Shown: in pieces, positions 48,320-58,860 of the stretch | Position numbering within the stretch: the first letter of the stretch is position 1 | How the letters are laid out: each line of letters opens with the position of its first letter | NCBI RefSeq assembly: GCF_008868175.1 | Contig: NZ_WBKT01000004.1 | Location: 1 to 64,000 of the forward strand | DNA from: Micromonospora sp. AMSO31t | GTDB lineage: Bacteria; Actinomycetota; Actinomycetes; Mycobacteriales; Micromonosporaceae | DNA: 64,000 bases | Direction of reading: 5' to 3' | The notes under the pieces: model-generated | Databases searched by the model: none | Told to the model about the DNA's origin: nothing | The model's input: only the letters and a program-made list of their open reading frames with translations | Program-made: the position numbers and the translations under genes

Positions 48320-50809
48320 CTACTCCGCGCCGAGGGCCGCCACCACCGGACGGGACAGCGCCCGCCGGGCCGGCAGGATCGAGGCGGCCAGCGCGGCGAC
48401 CACCGCCACCGCGACGATCAGGCCGAGCCGCCCCCAGGGCAGCACCAGGGTGAAGTCCCCGCCGATGCGGGCCAGCACGGCCATCCCGCCGGCGGCCACC
48501 CCGGTGCCCAGGGCGACGCCGAGCAGCGTGCCGACCAGCGCGGTGAGCACCGCCTCGACGGCGAGCACGGCCCGCATCCCGCCGCGGGTCAGGCCCACGG
48601 CGCGCAGCACCGCGTTCTCCCGGGTCCGCTCCACCACCGAGAGGGTGAGCGTGTTGGCCACGCCGACAAGCGCGATCACCACGGCCAGGCCGAGCAGCGC
48701 GGTGACGAAGCCGAGCACCAGGTCCACCGTGCCGGTGAGCATCTTCTTGTAGGCCGCCTGGTCGAGCAGGTTGACCGTCGGATAGCGGGTGAGCACCGAC
48801 TCGACGGCGGCCCGGGCGGCGTCCGTGGAAACCCCGTCGGCGGGGTCCACCTCGGCGAGGTAGCCACGCTCGGCCGGGAAGAGGCGGGCGAAGTCGGCGT
48901 CGGCGACGTCCACCACGTGCCCGGCGGGCACCGCGCTGCCGGCGAGCGCCGGGGTGTCGTCGGCCACCACGGCGGCCACCCGGAACGAGCGGCCGGCGAG
49001 CGGGACGGTGCTGCCGACCGACCAGCCGCGGGCCGCGGCCAGCTCACGGTGCACCAGCACCGCGCCCGGACCGAGGGCGGCCGGGTCCCCGGCGTCCACG
49101 GCGGACAGCGTCCGGCGGACCAGCGCCGGGTGGGCGGCCCGCACCTCGATCCCGTCGACCACCCGGCTGCGCTGCTCGTGCACCACGCCCAGCTCCGGCC
49201 GGGCGGCCAACTCACCGGCCAGCGGCGCCGGCAGGCCCCCGCCGATCCCGGTGACCACGAAGTCCACCCCGATCTGCGCGTCCACGGCACGCTCGATGCC
49301 CGCCTTCGCGCTGCCCGCGCCGACCACGAACGCGGAGACCAGGCCGATGCCGATGACCATGGCGGTGGCAGTGGCCGCCACCCGGCGCGGGTTGCGCACG
49401 GCGTTCGCCACGGCCAGCGCTGCCGGGACGCCGAGCAGCCGGCGGGCCGGTAGACCCAGCACCCGGACCAGGGCCGGCACCAGCACCGGGCCGAACAGCA
49501 CGATGCCCAGGAAGGCCAGCACCCCACCGGCGGCGACCAGCGGCACCTGGCCGAGGGCCCCGGCGCCGACCAGGGCGGCCACCCCGGCGGCGAGGACCAG
49601 CGCTCCGGCCACGAGCCGGACCCGGCCGGCCCGCCCGGCGGGCTGCACGGCGGCGTCGGTCAGCGCGGCCACCGGCGCGACCCGGGTGCCCTGCCAGGCC
49701 GGCACGGCGGCGGCCACCACGGTCAGCAGCGTCCCGAGGCCGAGGGAGAGCAGCACCGTCCGGGCGGTGACGCTGACCGCGCTGGCGACCGGCGCGTCGA
49801 GGGTGGACAGCAGCACGCCGAGGCCCGCGGCCAGGCCCACCCCGGCCAGCACCCCGGCGGCCGAGGCGAGCAGCCCCGTGAGCGCCGCCTCGCCGAGGGC
49901 CGCCCGGTAGACCTGCCCCCGGCTGGCGCCGACGAGCCGCAGCAGCGCGGTCCGCCGCGACCGCTGGGCGAGCACGATGGCGAAGGTGTTGGCGATCACG
50001 AAGCCGGCCACCACCACCGCCACCGCGGCGAAGGTGCCCAGGAACAGCTCGAACTGCCGCCGGTCGCGGACCGCGTCCGCGACGGCCTCGTCGAGGATCG
50101 CCGCGCGGTCCCGGACCGCGACCGCCGGCCCGACCGCCGCGCGGACCCGGTCGGCGAGCACCGTCCGGTCCACGCCGGGCCGCGCGGCCACCATGATCCG
50201 GCCGTAGCCGCGCTCCCCACCCACCGCGAGGGCGTCCGGGCCGGCCAGGCCGATGAAGGGGCCGCCCACGTCGCGCGAGCTGCCGGCCACGTCGACGGTG
50301 CCGACCAGGGTGTACGGGCGGGCCGGCCCGCCGTTCCCGCCGACCCGCACCGGGCTGCCGAGGGCGAAGTGCTGGTCGGCGACGGTCTCCTCGTCGAGCA
50401 CCAGCTCGCCGGCCCGCTGCGGCAGCCGCCCTGCAACGACGTCGTACGACTGGAGGGCCGGGTCGGTGGGGATCGCGGCGAGCACGGCGTAGCCGAGCAC
50501 CGGCCGCCCGTCGGCGCCCACCACACCGGCGGTGCCGGTCAGCTCCCCCTCGGCGGCGGCCACCCCGTCGACCGCGCGCACCCGGTCGACCAGGGACGGG
50601 GGCAGCGGGGCCTTGCCGGCGTACGCGGCCAGGTCGGTGTGCCGGTCGAAGGCGCCGGCCCGCTCGTACGCCCCGGCGCGCATGCCGTCGGTGAGCATCA
50701 GGGTGCCGGCCACGAAGGCGACGCCCAGGACGATCGCCAGCGAGGAGAGCAGCAGGCGCAGCCCGTCGGCGCGGATCTGGCGCAGGGTGAGGCGCAGCAT
50801 GCCGGTCAC
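48320..50809 (-). CDS. FtsX/MacB-type ABC transporter permease
   Basis: 829 aa with two FtsX repeats: an N-terminal TM helix (SSLAIVLGVAFVAGTLMLT), a large extracytoplasmic domain, three TM helices, then a second copy of the same plan ending in VGVANTLTLSVVERTRENAV and ILPARRALSRP. This is the actinomycete duplicated-permease type, linked to export of lipids or peptides. GTG 50809 overlaps the ATPase stop (GTGA). Probably controlled by the adjacent two-component system. Confidence 0.92.
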   Translation of the reverse strand: MTGMLRLTLRQIRADGLRLLLSSLAIVLGVAFVAGTLMLTDGMRAGAYERAGAFDRHTDLAAYAGKAPLPPSLVDRVRAVDGVAAAEGELTGTAGVVGADGRPVLGYAVLAAIPTDPALQSYDVVAGRLPQRAGELVLDEETVADQHFALGSPVRVGGNGGPARPYTLVGTVDVAGSSRDVGGPFIGLAGPDALAVGGERGYGRIMVAARPGVDRTVLADRVRAAVGPAVAVRDRAAILDEAVADAVRDRRQFELFLGTFAAVAVVVAGFVIANTFAIVLAQRSRRTALLRLVGASRGQVYRAALGEAALTGLLASAAGVLAGVGLAAGLGVLLSTLDAPVASAVSVTARTVLLSLGLGTLLTVVAAAVPAWQGTRVAPVAALTDAAVQPAGRAGRVRLVAGALVLAAGVAALVGAGALGQVPLVAAGGVLAFLGIVLFGPVLVPALVRVLGLPARRLLGVPAALAVANAVRNPRRVAATATAMVIGIGLVSAFVVGAGSAKAGIERAVDAQIGVDFVVTGIGGGLPAPLAGELAARPELGVVHEQRSRVVDGIEVRAAHPALVRRTLSAVDAGDPAALGPGAVLVHRELAAARGWSVGSTVPLAGRSFRVAAVVADDTPALAGSAVPAGHVVDVADADFARLFPAERGYLAEVDPADGVSTDAARAAVESVLTRYPTVNLLDQAAYKKMLTGTVDLVLGFVTALLGLAVVIALVGVANTLTLSVVERTRENAVLRAVGLTRGGMRAVLAVEAVLTALVGTLLGVALGTGVAAGGMAVLARIGGDFTLVLPWGRLGLIVAVAVVAALAASILPARRALSRPVVAALGAE

Positions 50810-51570
50810 CGCCCCACCGGCGTCGCGCCGGCCTCGAGCCGGGTGAGCGCGTCGAGGACCTGGCCGGCGGTCGGGGCGTGCAGCTCGTCGACCAGCCGGC
50901 CGTCGGCGAGGAAGACCACCCGGTCGGCGTGGGCGGCGGCCTTCGGGTCGTGGGTCACCATGACCACGGTCTGGCCGAGGGTGTCCACCGCCTCGCGGAG
51001 CAGCCGCAGCACCTCCGCGCCGGAACGCGAGTCCAGGTTGCCGGTGGGTTCGTCCGCGAAGATCACCCAGGGTTGGGTGACCAGGGCCCGGGCCACGGCG
51101 ACCCGCTGCTGCTGGCCGCCGGAGAGCTCGGCGGGCCGGTGCCGGAGACGGTCGGCGAGGCCCACCGCGGTCACCACCTGGCGGAGCCACTCCGGGTCGG
51201 GCCGCCGGCCGGCGATGGCCAGCGGCAGCACGATGTTCTCCTCGGCGGTGAGGGTGGGCAGCAGGTTGAACTTCTGGAAGACGAAACCGATCCGGTCCCG
51301 GCGCAGCCGGGTCAACCGGCGGTCGTCCAGTCGGGCGAGGTCGGCGTCGCCGATGCGCACGCTGCCGGCGGACGGCCGGTCCAGGCCGGCGAGGCAGTGC
51401 AGCAGGGTGGACTTGCCGGAGCCGGACGGTCCCATGACGGCGGTGAACCGGGCGGCGGCCAGGTCGAGGTCGACGCCGTCGAGGGCGACGACCCGGTACA
51501 GCCCGGTGCCGTACTCCTTGCGCAGCTCACGGGCGGTGACGGCGACGCCGGTGGTGGTGGTTGCGGACAA
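50806..51570 (-). CDS. ABC transporter ATP-binding protein (MacB/LolD type)
   Basis: 254 aa. Walker A GPSGSGKST, Q-loop FQKFNLLPTLTAEEN, signature LSGGQQQRVAVARAL, Walker B VIFADEPTGNLD and H-loop VTHD. It pairs with the permease, whose start codon overlaps its stop. The gene is downstream of a LuxR-type regulator/kinase pair on the same strand. Confidence 0.95.
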   Translation of the reverse strand: MSATTTTGVAVTARELRKEYGTGLYRVVALDGVDLDLAAARFTAVMGPSGSGKSTLLHCLAGLDRPSAGSVRIGDADLARLDDRRLTRLRRDRIGFVFQKFNLLPTLTAEENIVLPLAIAGRRPDPEWLRQVVTAVGLADRLRHRPAELSGGQQQRVAVARALVTQPWVIFADEPTGNLDSRSGAEVLRLLREAVDTLGQTVVMVTHDPKAAAHADRVVFLADGRLVDELHAPTAGQVLDALTRLEAGATPVGR

Positions 51571-51719
51571 CGTGGTGCTCCTGTCGGGCCGGGTCCTGAA
51601 GACCCTTCCGACGCTATGGGCGGCACCCCGCCGATGATCTCCACCTGCGCGCTCGACCTCGGTACGCCGGTGGTCGCCCCCGACCGGGTCGACCCGTACG
51701 ACCCAGGTCGTACACGGGG

Positions 51720-52385
51720 TCAGCCGCCCGGGGTGACCAGCCCGCTCTCGTAGGCCAGCACGACGGCCTGGACCCGGTCGCGGAGCTGGAGCTTGGCCAG
51801 GATCCGGCCGACGTGGGTCTTCACGGTCGCCTCGGCCACGTGCACCCGGGCGGCGATCTCCGCGTTGGAGAGCCCCTGCGCGACGAGCAGCAGCACCTCC
51901 CGCTCCCGCTCGGTGAGCTGGGCCAGCCGCGGATCCTCGGTGGGTGCCGGTCCGAGCTGCCCGGCGAACCGGTCGAGCAGCCGCCGGGTGATCGACGGGG
52001 CCACCACCGAGTCGCCCTCGGCGACCACCCGGATGGCCGCGAGCAGATCCTCCGGCGGCACGTTCTTGAGCAGAAAGCCGCTGGCGCCGGCGCGCAGCGC
52101 GGCGAACGCGTCGGCCTCGGTGTCGAAGGTGGTGAGCACCAGCACCCGGGGGCGGCGCTCGGCCGGCCGGGCGCAGATCCGCTTCGTCGCCTCCACGCCG
52201 TCCATGGTCGGCATCCGCAGGTCCATCACCACGACGTCGGCCTCGACCCGGTCCAGCACCCGCAGCGCGTCCGCGCCGTCGATGGCCTCGCCGACCACCG
52301 CGAGGTCGGGCTGGGAGTCGAGCACCATCCGGAACCCGGCGCGCACCAGCGCCTGGTCGTCGACGATCACCACCCGGACAGTCAT
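51720..52385 (-). CDS. NarL/LuxR-family response regulator
   Basis: 221 aa. Receiver with VIVDDQALVRAGF, phospho-Asp in DVVVMDLRMPTMDG and Lys in SGFLLKN; C-terminal LuxR HTH LTEREREVLLLVAQGLSNAE ... EATVKTHVGRILAKL. Its start overlaps the kinase stop (ATGA, 52382-52385). It probably switches on the adjacent ABC exporter, 149 bases downstream. Confidence 0.95.
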   Translation of the reverse strand: MTVRVVIVDDQALVRAGFRMVLDSQPDLAVVGEAIDGADALRVLDRVEADVVVMDLRMPTMDGVEATKRICARPAERRPRVLVLTTFDTEADAFAALRAGASGFLLKNVPPEDLLAAIRVVAEGDSVVAPSITRRLLDRFAGQLGPAPTEDPRLAQLTEREREVLLLVAQGLSNAEIAARVHVAEATVKTHVGRILAKLQLRDRVQAVVLAYESGLVTPGG

Positions 52386-53602
52386 GCCGCCGCCTTCCCT
52401 TCCTCGGTGCCCGACGCCGACGGTAGCGGCAGCCGCGCCTCGACCCGCCACCCCCCGCCCAACGTGGGGCCGGCGGCGAGGCTGCCGTCGTACACCCCGA
52501 CCCGCTCGCGCATGCCGACCAGCCCGTGCCCGCCGGACGGCGCCGGCCGCACCACCGGACGGCCGCGCCCGTCGTCGACCGCCCGGACCACGACGGCGTC
52601 CGCGGACCAGTCGAGGCGCAGCTCGACCGCCGCGCCGACGCCGGCGTGCTTGAGCGCGTTGGTGAGGCTCTCCTGCACCACCCGGTAGACGGTCAGCTCC
52701 AGGCCGGGCGGCAGGGCGACCGGCGTGCCGGTGGCGGTGTCGGTGATCCGCAGGCCGGCGGCGCGGAAGCGGTCCAGCAGGTCGGGCAGCTCGACGAGGG
52801 CCGGCCGCCGGTGCGCCGGCTCCGCGTCGAGAGCGGCGTCGGGGGCGGCCGCCGGCTCCGGCCGGCTCGGTTCCCGGAGTACGCCCACGAGGCGCCGCAT
52901 CTCCTCCAGCGCCTGCCGGCCGGTGTCCGCCACCACCTTCGCCGCCTCCCGCGCCGTTTCGGGGTCGCGGTCGATGGTGAACCGCACCCCGTCGGCCTGC
53001 ACGATCATCACGGCCATGCTGTGCGCGACGACGTCGTGCAGCTCGCGGGCGATCCGGGTGCGCTCCTCGGCGACCGCCGCCCGCGCCTCGGCCTCCCGCT
53101 CGCGTTCCAGCGTGGTGGCCCGCTCCTCCAGGCTCACCACGTAGAGCCGGCGGGTCCGCACGTTCAGCCCGACGAGCCACACCGCGCCGGTGACCAGCCC
53201 GTAGTAGAGCGCGCCGGCCCACCAGGGCGCCGCCCCGGGCATCTGGGCGGCGGCGAGGAGCACACCGATGGCCGCGCCGATCCCGGCCAGGACGCCGTCG
53301 CGCAGCCGGTCGGCGTACTTGACCACGCTGTAGAGGGCGATGAGCACGCCGATGTCGTAGGCCAGCGGGCCCCAGCCCAGGACCACCTGGAGCAGCGCGA
53401 GCACGGCCACCCCGGCCGCCACCGCCGACGGGTGGGTCCGCCGGAACAGCAGGACCAGCGCCATCACCAGGCCGACGGCCGTGGCCGCGACCCCGCCGTT
53501 CTCGACGAAGATCCCCAGTACGGCGAAGAGGGCCACCAGCCCGGAGACGGCGACGTCGAACGCGACGCTGCGCAGCGGGCGGCCGAAGACGATGCGCTCC
53601 AC
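52382..53602 (-). CDS. NarL-type sensor histidine kinase
   Basis: 406 aa. Four or five TM helices at the N-terminus (about 15-135), coiled linker, HisKA_3 dimerisation motif EERTRIARELHDVVAHSMAV with the phospho-His, and an ATPase domain with VQESLTNALKHAG and GGHGLVGMRERV. GTG 53602 is preferred over GTG 53608, since a TACCCT hexamer (53616-53611) lies 8 bases upstream. Such intramembrane sensors often watch the same antibiotic or lipid stress that the ABC pump relieves. Confidence 0.93.
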   Translation of the reverse strand: MERIVFGRPLRSVAFDVAVSGLVALFAVLGIFVENGGVAATAVGLVMALVLLFRRTHPSAVAAGVAVLALLQVVLGWGPLAYDIGVLIALYSVVKYADRLRDGVLAGIGAAIGVLLAAAQMPGAAPWWAGALYYGLVTGAVWLVGLNVRTRRLYVVSLEERATTLEREREAEARAAVAEERTRIARELHDVVAHSMAVMIVQADGVRFTIDRDPETAREAAKVVADTGRQALEEMRRLVGVLREPSRPEPAAAPDAALDAEPAHRRPALVELPDLLDRFRAAGLRITDTATGTPVALPPGLELTVYRVVQESLTNALKHAGVGAAVELRLDWSADAVVVRAVDDGRGRPVVRPAPSGGHGLVGMRERVGVYDGSLAAGPTLGGGWRVEARLPLPSASGTEEGKAAA

Positions 53603-53647
53603 GGTCACCCAGGGTACGGGTTGACGCGCACGTCGATGCTCAGCCAG

Positions 53648-53887
53648 TCACGCGGACGGATCGGCTACGAAGACCCCCAGGCCCTGGTGTCCGTACAGTT
53701 CGCCGGTTTCGATCAGGATCGTGATCGCCTGCCGAACGGTGGACGGGCTGCCGACCTCGTACAGGTCGGCCAGCGCCTTGGTCGACGGCAGCTTGTGGCC
53801 CGGCGGCCACTCGCCGGAGGCGATGCGTTGCCTGATGTCGGCGATGATCCGCCGGTAGTGCGGCTCGAACTTCCGTGGTGCGGGCAT
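53648..53887 (-). CDS. minimal GntR-family HTH regulator
   Basis: 79 aa, essentially one winged helix (YRRIIADIRQRIASGEWPPG, then HKLPSTKALADLYEVGSPST and VRQAITILIETGELYGHQG). No effector-binding domain follows; GntR proteins usually have 230 or more residues. Such bare wHTH proteins are typical of integrative plasmids. The ribosome site CTGGGAG is part of a 15-bp direct repeat also found 100 bases upstream. Confidence 0.88.
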   Translation of the reverse strand: MPAPRKFEPHYRRIIADIRQRIASGEWPPGHKLPSTKALADLYEVGSPSTVRQAITILIETGELYGHQGLGVFVADPSA

Positions 53888-53895
53888 GCGAAGTA

Positions 53896-54010
53896 CTCCC
53901 AGCTAGGCACGCCCATCTGATCACGCCGCCGGGGAGGACTTCAAGAGCAACGTTGACTTTACCAGTATTGTCGGTAGAGTTCCTGAGCGAGGAGGCTCCC
54001 AGCTAGGCAC
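53896..54010. repeat. 15-bp direct repeat, 100 bases apart
   Basis: CTCCCAGCTAGGCAC occurs exactly at 53896-53910 and 53996-54010. On the minus strand each copy ends in a ribosome-site-like GGGAG. The first precedes the GntR gene; the second precedes no gene I can find. The repeats bracket the divergent control region. Confidence 0.8.
53953..53980 (+). promoter_or_regulatory. promoter with overlapping inverted-repeat operator
   Basis: TTGACT (53953-53958), 16 bases, TAGAGT (53975-53980): the best sigma-70-type promoter in the window, facing the 54181 gene. ACTTTACC ... GGTAGAGT (53957-53980) forms an inverted repeat (7 of 8) over it, a likely GntR operator. Confidence 0.6.
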
Positions 54011-54180
54011 TGCGGCGTCACCTCTCGGAGCGGCGTCCGGCGGCCCGCTGCTCCGACCACAGCCCCGGCACCAGAGACGGGCCCGGGGCGGGTGCCGGGC
54101 TCCGGCCGGCTCGGGCGCGCGATCGCGCCGGCCGCCCCCGCCCGCCTCGGCGCCGCCCTCCGTCACTCCCAGGGAGAGCC

Positions 54181-54441
54181 ATGGACTCCACCGGCGCGGC
54201 CTCCGAGCCGCGATGGATCATCCACCTGCCCACCGTGCTCACCCGGCTCACCGAGGCGACCGCGCTGGCCGTCGCGCTGCGCGAGTCGCTGGGCCACGTC
54301 ACCGCCGTCGACTTCGGCGAGACCACACTCAGCGAGGAGGATCGCCAGTTCGTGCGTACCCGGATCTGGTGTGACGCCCGGCTGCCCGACCACACCCGCT
54401 GCCGGCTGCGGACCGACCACGACGGACCCTGCGGCGGATGA
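54181..54441 (+). CDS. 86-aa hypothetical with Cys/His C-terminus
   Basis: Small soluble protein with a helical middle (TVLTRLTEATALAVALRESL) and a C-terminal CDARLPDHTRCRLRTDHDGP followed by CGG: spacing C-x9-C-x6-H-x3-C could bind zinc. ATG 54181 has GGGAGAG 4 bases upstream. The promoter at 53953 and the GntR gene on the other strand suggest it is repressed by that regulator. No family recognised. Confidence 0.65.
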   Translation: MDSTGAASEPRWIIHLPTVLTRLTEATALAVALRESLGHVTAVDFGETTLSEEDRQFVRTRIWCDARLPDHTRCRLRTDHDGPCGG

Positions 54442-54504
54442 GCGGTCACGGATCTTGGACAGTTGGCGTTCGGTGCGAACGGCAAGTCTCCCAGATCGGA
54501 GGAG

Positions 54505-55200
54505 TCAGGCGCCGATCAGCTCGCGGAGGCGGGTGATCTCGGCGGACTGCTCGACGGCGACGGCGTTGGCGAACTCCTGGAGGGTCTGGTCCGCGCCGAC
54601 CTTGAGCAGGTCGGTGGACATGACGACCGCGCCCTCGTGGTGTGCGGTCATCATCCGCACGAAGAGGCGGTCGAAGGCCGCGCCCCGGGTGGCGGCGAGC
54701 TGCCGGATGGCCTCGGCGGACTGCATCCCGCGCATCGTGCCGTGGTCGTGACCGGGGACCTCGGCGGGCAGCCCGCGGGTGCCGAGCCAGCCGCGCAGCA
54801 CCCCGATCTCGGGCCCCTGGGCGGCCCGGATGCGGTCGGCGACGGCGCGTACCCGGGGGTCGGCCGCCCGGTCGGGGGCGAGGGTCGCCATCTCCAGCGC
54901 CTGCTGGTGGTGCGGGATCATCATCCGGACGTACCAGACGTCGAGGCCGTTGTAGCGGGGCGGTGCGGCGTCGCGGACCTCCTGGGCGGCACGGGTGGCC
55001 GCCGACGCCCCCGGCCGGCCGGGCACGACGACGGGTGGCGCGTCGACCGGTGGGGCGGCAGCGGTGGCGGCAGTGGTGGTGGCGGACGGAGCGGCCGCGG
55101 GGCGGTCGTCCCCCGGCCACGCCAGCGCCACGCCGGCCACGACCAGGAGCACCGCCAGCGCTGTGACGGCGAGCCAGACACGTCCCTGCCGGCCGGTCAT
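54505..55200 (-). CDS. DUF305 membrane-anchored protein
   Basis: 231 aa. N-terminal signal-anchor (VWLAVTALAVLLVVAGVALA), an Ala/Pro linker and two DUF305 half-repeats, each with a paired-His motif: YVRMMIPHHQQALEMA and FVRMMTAHHEGAVVMS, plus GHDHGTM. The ferritin-like helical bundle with His/Met side chains suggests metal (often copper) binding in the periplasm-like space. Divergent from the LVIVD protein gene, a pairing I have seen in other actinomycetes. Confidence 0.92.
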   Translation of the reverse strand: MTGRQGRVWLAVTALAVLLVVAGVALAWPGDDRPAAAPSATTTAATAAAPPVDAPPVVVPGRPGASAATRAAQEVRDAAPPRYNGLDVWYVRMMIPHHQQALEMATLAPDRAADPRVRAVADRIRAAQGPEIGVLRGWLGTRGLPAEVPGHDHGTMRGMQSAEAIRQLAATRGAAFDRLFVRMMTAHHEGAVVMSTDLLKVGADQTLQEFANAVAVEQSAEITRLRELIGA

Positions 55201-55338
55201 ACGAAACTCCCTCCGGTCGAGGTGAGAGCGATCCTATCCATAGACAATCCTGCTTGAATGTGACTGGCATCACATTGATGAATGTCATCGACCGGTAAGG
55301 TGTGGAAAATCATCATCCCCTTTCGGAGGGTGCCGCCG

Positions 55339-56790
<1,452 letters not shown>

Positions 56791-56814
56791 CCCTGAGCTC
56801 GTGATCCGTCGGCC

Positions 56815-56844
56815 GGGTCCGGCCCCCGTCGTGGGGCCGGGCCC
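56815..56844. terminator. 12-bp hairpin between convergent genes
   Basis: Arms 56815-56826 and 56833-56844 pair (one G-U) around CGTCGT, 25 bases after the propeller stop and 4 bases before the convergent amidase stop. Confidence 0.75.
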
Positions 56845-56847
56845 GGC

Positions 56848-57840
56848 TCAGCTCATCGGCAGCCGGTAGCCGCGCTCGCCGCCGCCCGCGGTGACCAGCC
56901 GCACCTCGCCGGTGCGCAGCCCGTAGGTCACCGACCAGCGGGTGTGCGGCTGCCGGACGGAGTCGAGCAGGCGCAGCGCCGCCGGGGCGTCGACCGTGCC
57001 GCCGGCCCGGTCCAGTGCCTCGGCCAGCACCCCGTAGCGGTGGTCGGTGCGCAGCTCCCGGTCGGCCACCCCGACGGCCGGCACGTTGGTCAGCGCCTGC
57101 CAGGCGCCCCGGCCCTTCTCGGCCCGCATCCGGCCGTCCACGAACTCGATCACGGCGGACGCCCCGGTGGCGTCGGCGATCAGGTAGTGCAGCGGCGGGC
57201 CGCCGTCGAAGTCCAGGTTGTAACGCCCGAACACGGCGATCGCCTCATCCACCGTGGCGGCCGAGTCCAGCACCAGGCGCAGGACGCGCACCGAGCCGAC
57301 GGTGGGCCGGCCGGGCACCGGCTCGGCGGTCGCGCCGTCGTCGGCGGCCAGCCCGACGGCCAGGCCCCGCTCGTTCATCCCGTCGAAGGGCAGCAGCGGG
57401 GCGTTCAGCAGCCGGCGGTCGCCGGCCGGGTCGGCCGTGACCCCCAGGTAGGAGATGTCCACCAGGGAGATCGAGGCGTAGCCGTCCGGCGGGTCGGTGC
57501 GCAGGACCAGCGCCGGGTTCGCGTCCCAGTCGAAATTGCGGGCGAACAGCGGCCGGCTCCGGTCGCCGCCCGCGGCGAAGAGGGAGCAGCCGAACGGGCT
57601 CGCCTGCGGGGTGCCCGCGATGCCGACGGTGGGATCGTAGTCGCCGGCGTACGTCATCTCGTACAGCGGCAGGTCGTCGACCCGGCGCAGGCTGGCCAGG
57701 GTCCGCTCGACCTGGCCGGCGTCCTGCCGGGAAGCGCTCGGCGTGCCGGTCCCGGCCGGCGCGGCGGCCGGGCGGCCCTCGGCGCAGCCGGTGGTCACGA
57801 GGAGCAGGGCGAGCCCGGTAGCGAGCAGGGTCCTCCGCAT
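56848..57840 (-). CDS. choloylglycine-hydrolase-like Ntn amidase lipoprotein
   Basis: 330 aa. A lipobox (LLLVTTGC) and Ala/Pro linker precede a C59-type fold: FGCSLF with the probable nucleophile Cys, FARNFDWDANPALVLRTDP, GMNERGLAVGL and LTNVP. Members cut linear amide bonds (bile salts, penicillin V, acyl-homoserine lactones). Here the Cys is internal, so it must be freed by processing if the Ntn mechanism holds. The enzyme would face outward. Confidence 0.85.
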   Translation of the reverse strand: MRRTLLATGLALLLVTTGCAEGRPAAAPAGTGTPSASRQDAGQVERTLASLRRVDDLPLYEMTYAGDYDPTVGIAGTPQASPFGCSLFAAGGDRSRPLFARNFDWDANPALVLRTDPPDGYASISLVDISYLGVTADPAGDRRLLNAPLLPFDGMNERGLAVGLAADDGATAEPVPGRPTVGSVRVLRLVLDSAATVDEAIAVFGRYNLDFDGGPPLHYLIADATGASAVIEFVDGRMRAEKGRGAWQALTNVPAVGVADRELRTDHRYGVLAEALDRAGGTVDAPAALRLLDSVRQPHTRWSVTYGLRTGEVRLVTAGGGERGYRLPMS

Positions 57841-57885
57841 GCCCGCGACGCTAGAAGAGGCGGCGACGGTTGTCCATGGGGGACG

Positions 57886-58821
57886 TCAGCGGTCGGGGAT
57901 GCGCGCCAGCTGCGCCTCGATCGCCTCCCGGGTCAGGGCGGGCCGGCCCCCGGCGTGGCCGACGGTCGCGCCGGCCGCCGCGACCGCGTACCGGGCGATC
58001 CGGGGGTACGGATCCTCGCGGAGCAGGCCGGCCGTCACGGCGGCGACGAAGGCGTCGCCGGCCCCGGTGCTGTCCACCGTGGCCGTCTCGCTCAGCGGCA
58101 CGAACAGCTCCCCGTCCGGCCAGACGAACGCGTTCCCCTCCCCCGCCACCTCGATGGCGACCAGCGCCGGCCCTCGGGCGGCCAGCTCCCGGCCGGCGCC
58201 CAGCCCCGCCTCGGCGTCCTTCGGCGGGTCGCCGCCGAGCAACAGGCCGGCCTCCCGCGCGTCGGCCCGCAGCACGTCCGCCCGGGACAGCAGTTCCGCC
58301 GCGCCGGCCGGGTCGGCCGGCGCGCCGTCGAGCACCACGAGCCGGCCGGCGTCGCGGGCGTGCCGCACCGCCGCGAGGGCCGCCGGCAGCGGCTGCTGGA
58401 GCTGGACGACCACCGCGCGGGCGGCCCGCAACACCTCGGCCGCGCCGGTCACGTCCGCCTCGGCGAGCAGGGTCGCCTCGGGGATGTCCTCCAGGTACCG
58501 CCAGCGGGCCCGGGCGTCCACCACGTCCACGATGAGCGCGCTCGGCGTCCCCGCCCGGCGCAGCACCGGGGCCACGTCGATGCCGTCGCTGCGGGCCCGG
58601 CCCAGCAACCGGTCACCGACCTCGTCCTCGCCGACCACACCGAGCAGCCCGACCCGGACGCCGAGCTGGGCCAACCCGACCGCCTGGTTGGCGCCCTTGC
58701 CGCCGAGCAGTTCCCGCCGGCACCGCACCGGGGCCGTGCCGGACGGGCCGGGCACCTCGTCCACCCGCAGCACGAGGTCCCGCGCCACCTGCCCCACCAC
58801 GATCGCGTCCAGTCCGGTCAT
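57886..58821 (-). CDS. PfkB-family carbohydrate kinase, ribokinase-like
   Basis: 311 aa. GGKGANQAVGLAQLG sugar-binding motif, VVLDGAPADP, and DSTGAGDAFVAAVTAGL with the catalytic Asp mark the ribokinase branch. It phosphorylates ribose or a similar sugar/nucleoside with ATP. It stands alone with no rbs transport genes. Confidence 0.9.
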   Translation of the reverse strand: MTGLDAIVVGQVARDLVLRVDEVPGPSGTAPVRCRRELLGGKGANQAVGLAQLGVRVGLLGVVGEDEVGDRLLGRARSDGIDVAPVLRRAGTPSALIVDVVDARARWRYLEDIPEATLLAEADVTGAAEVLRAARAVVVQLQQPLPAALAAVRHARDAGRLVVLDGAPADPAGAAELLSRADVLRADAREAGLLLGGDPPKDAEAGLGAGRELAARGPALVAIEVAGEGNAFVWPDGELFVPLSETATVDSTGAGDAFVAAVTAGLLREDPYPRIARYAVAAAGATVGHAGGRPALTREAIEAQLARIPDR

Positions 58822-58860
58822 GCCGGGCTGATACCCCGGCCGCCGCCGGTCACGCCCGGC

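Noticed and set aside
53640..54441. An integrated mobile element at the GntR locus
   Set aside because: No integrase, excisionase, replication gene or flanking att duplication was seen; only the regulator and repeats are present.
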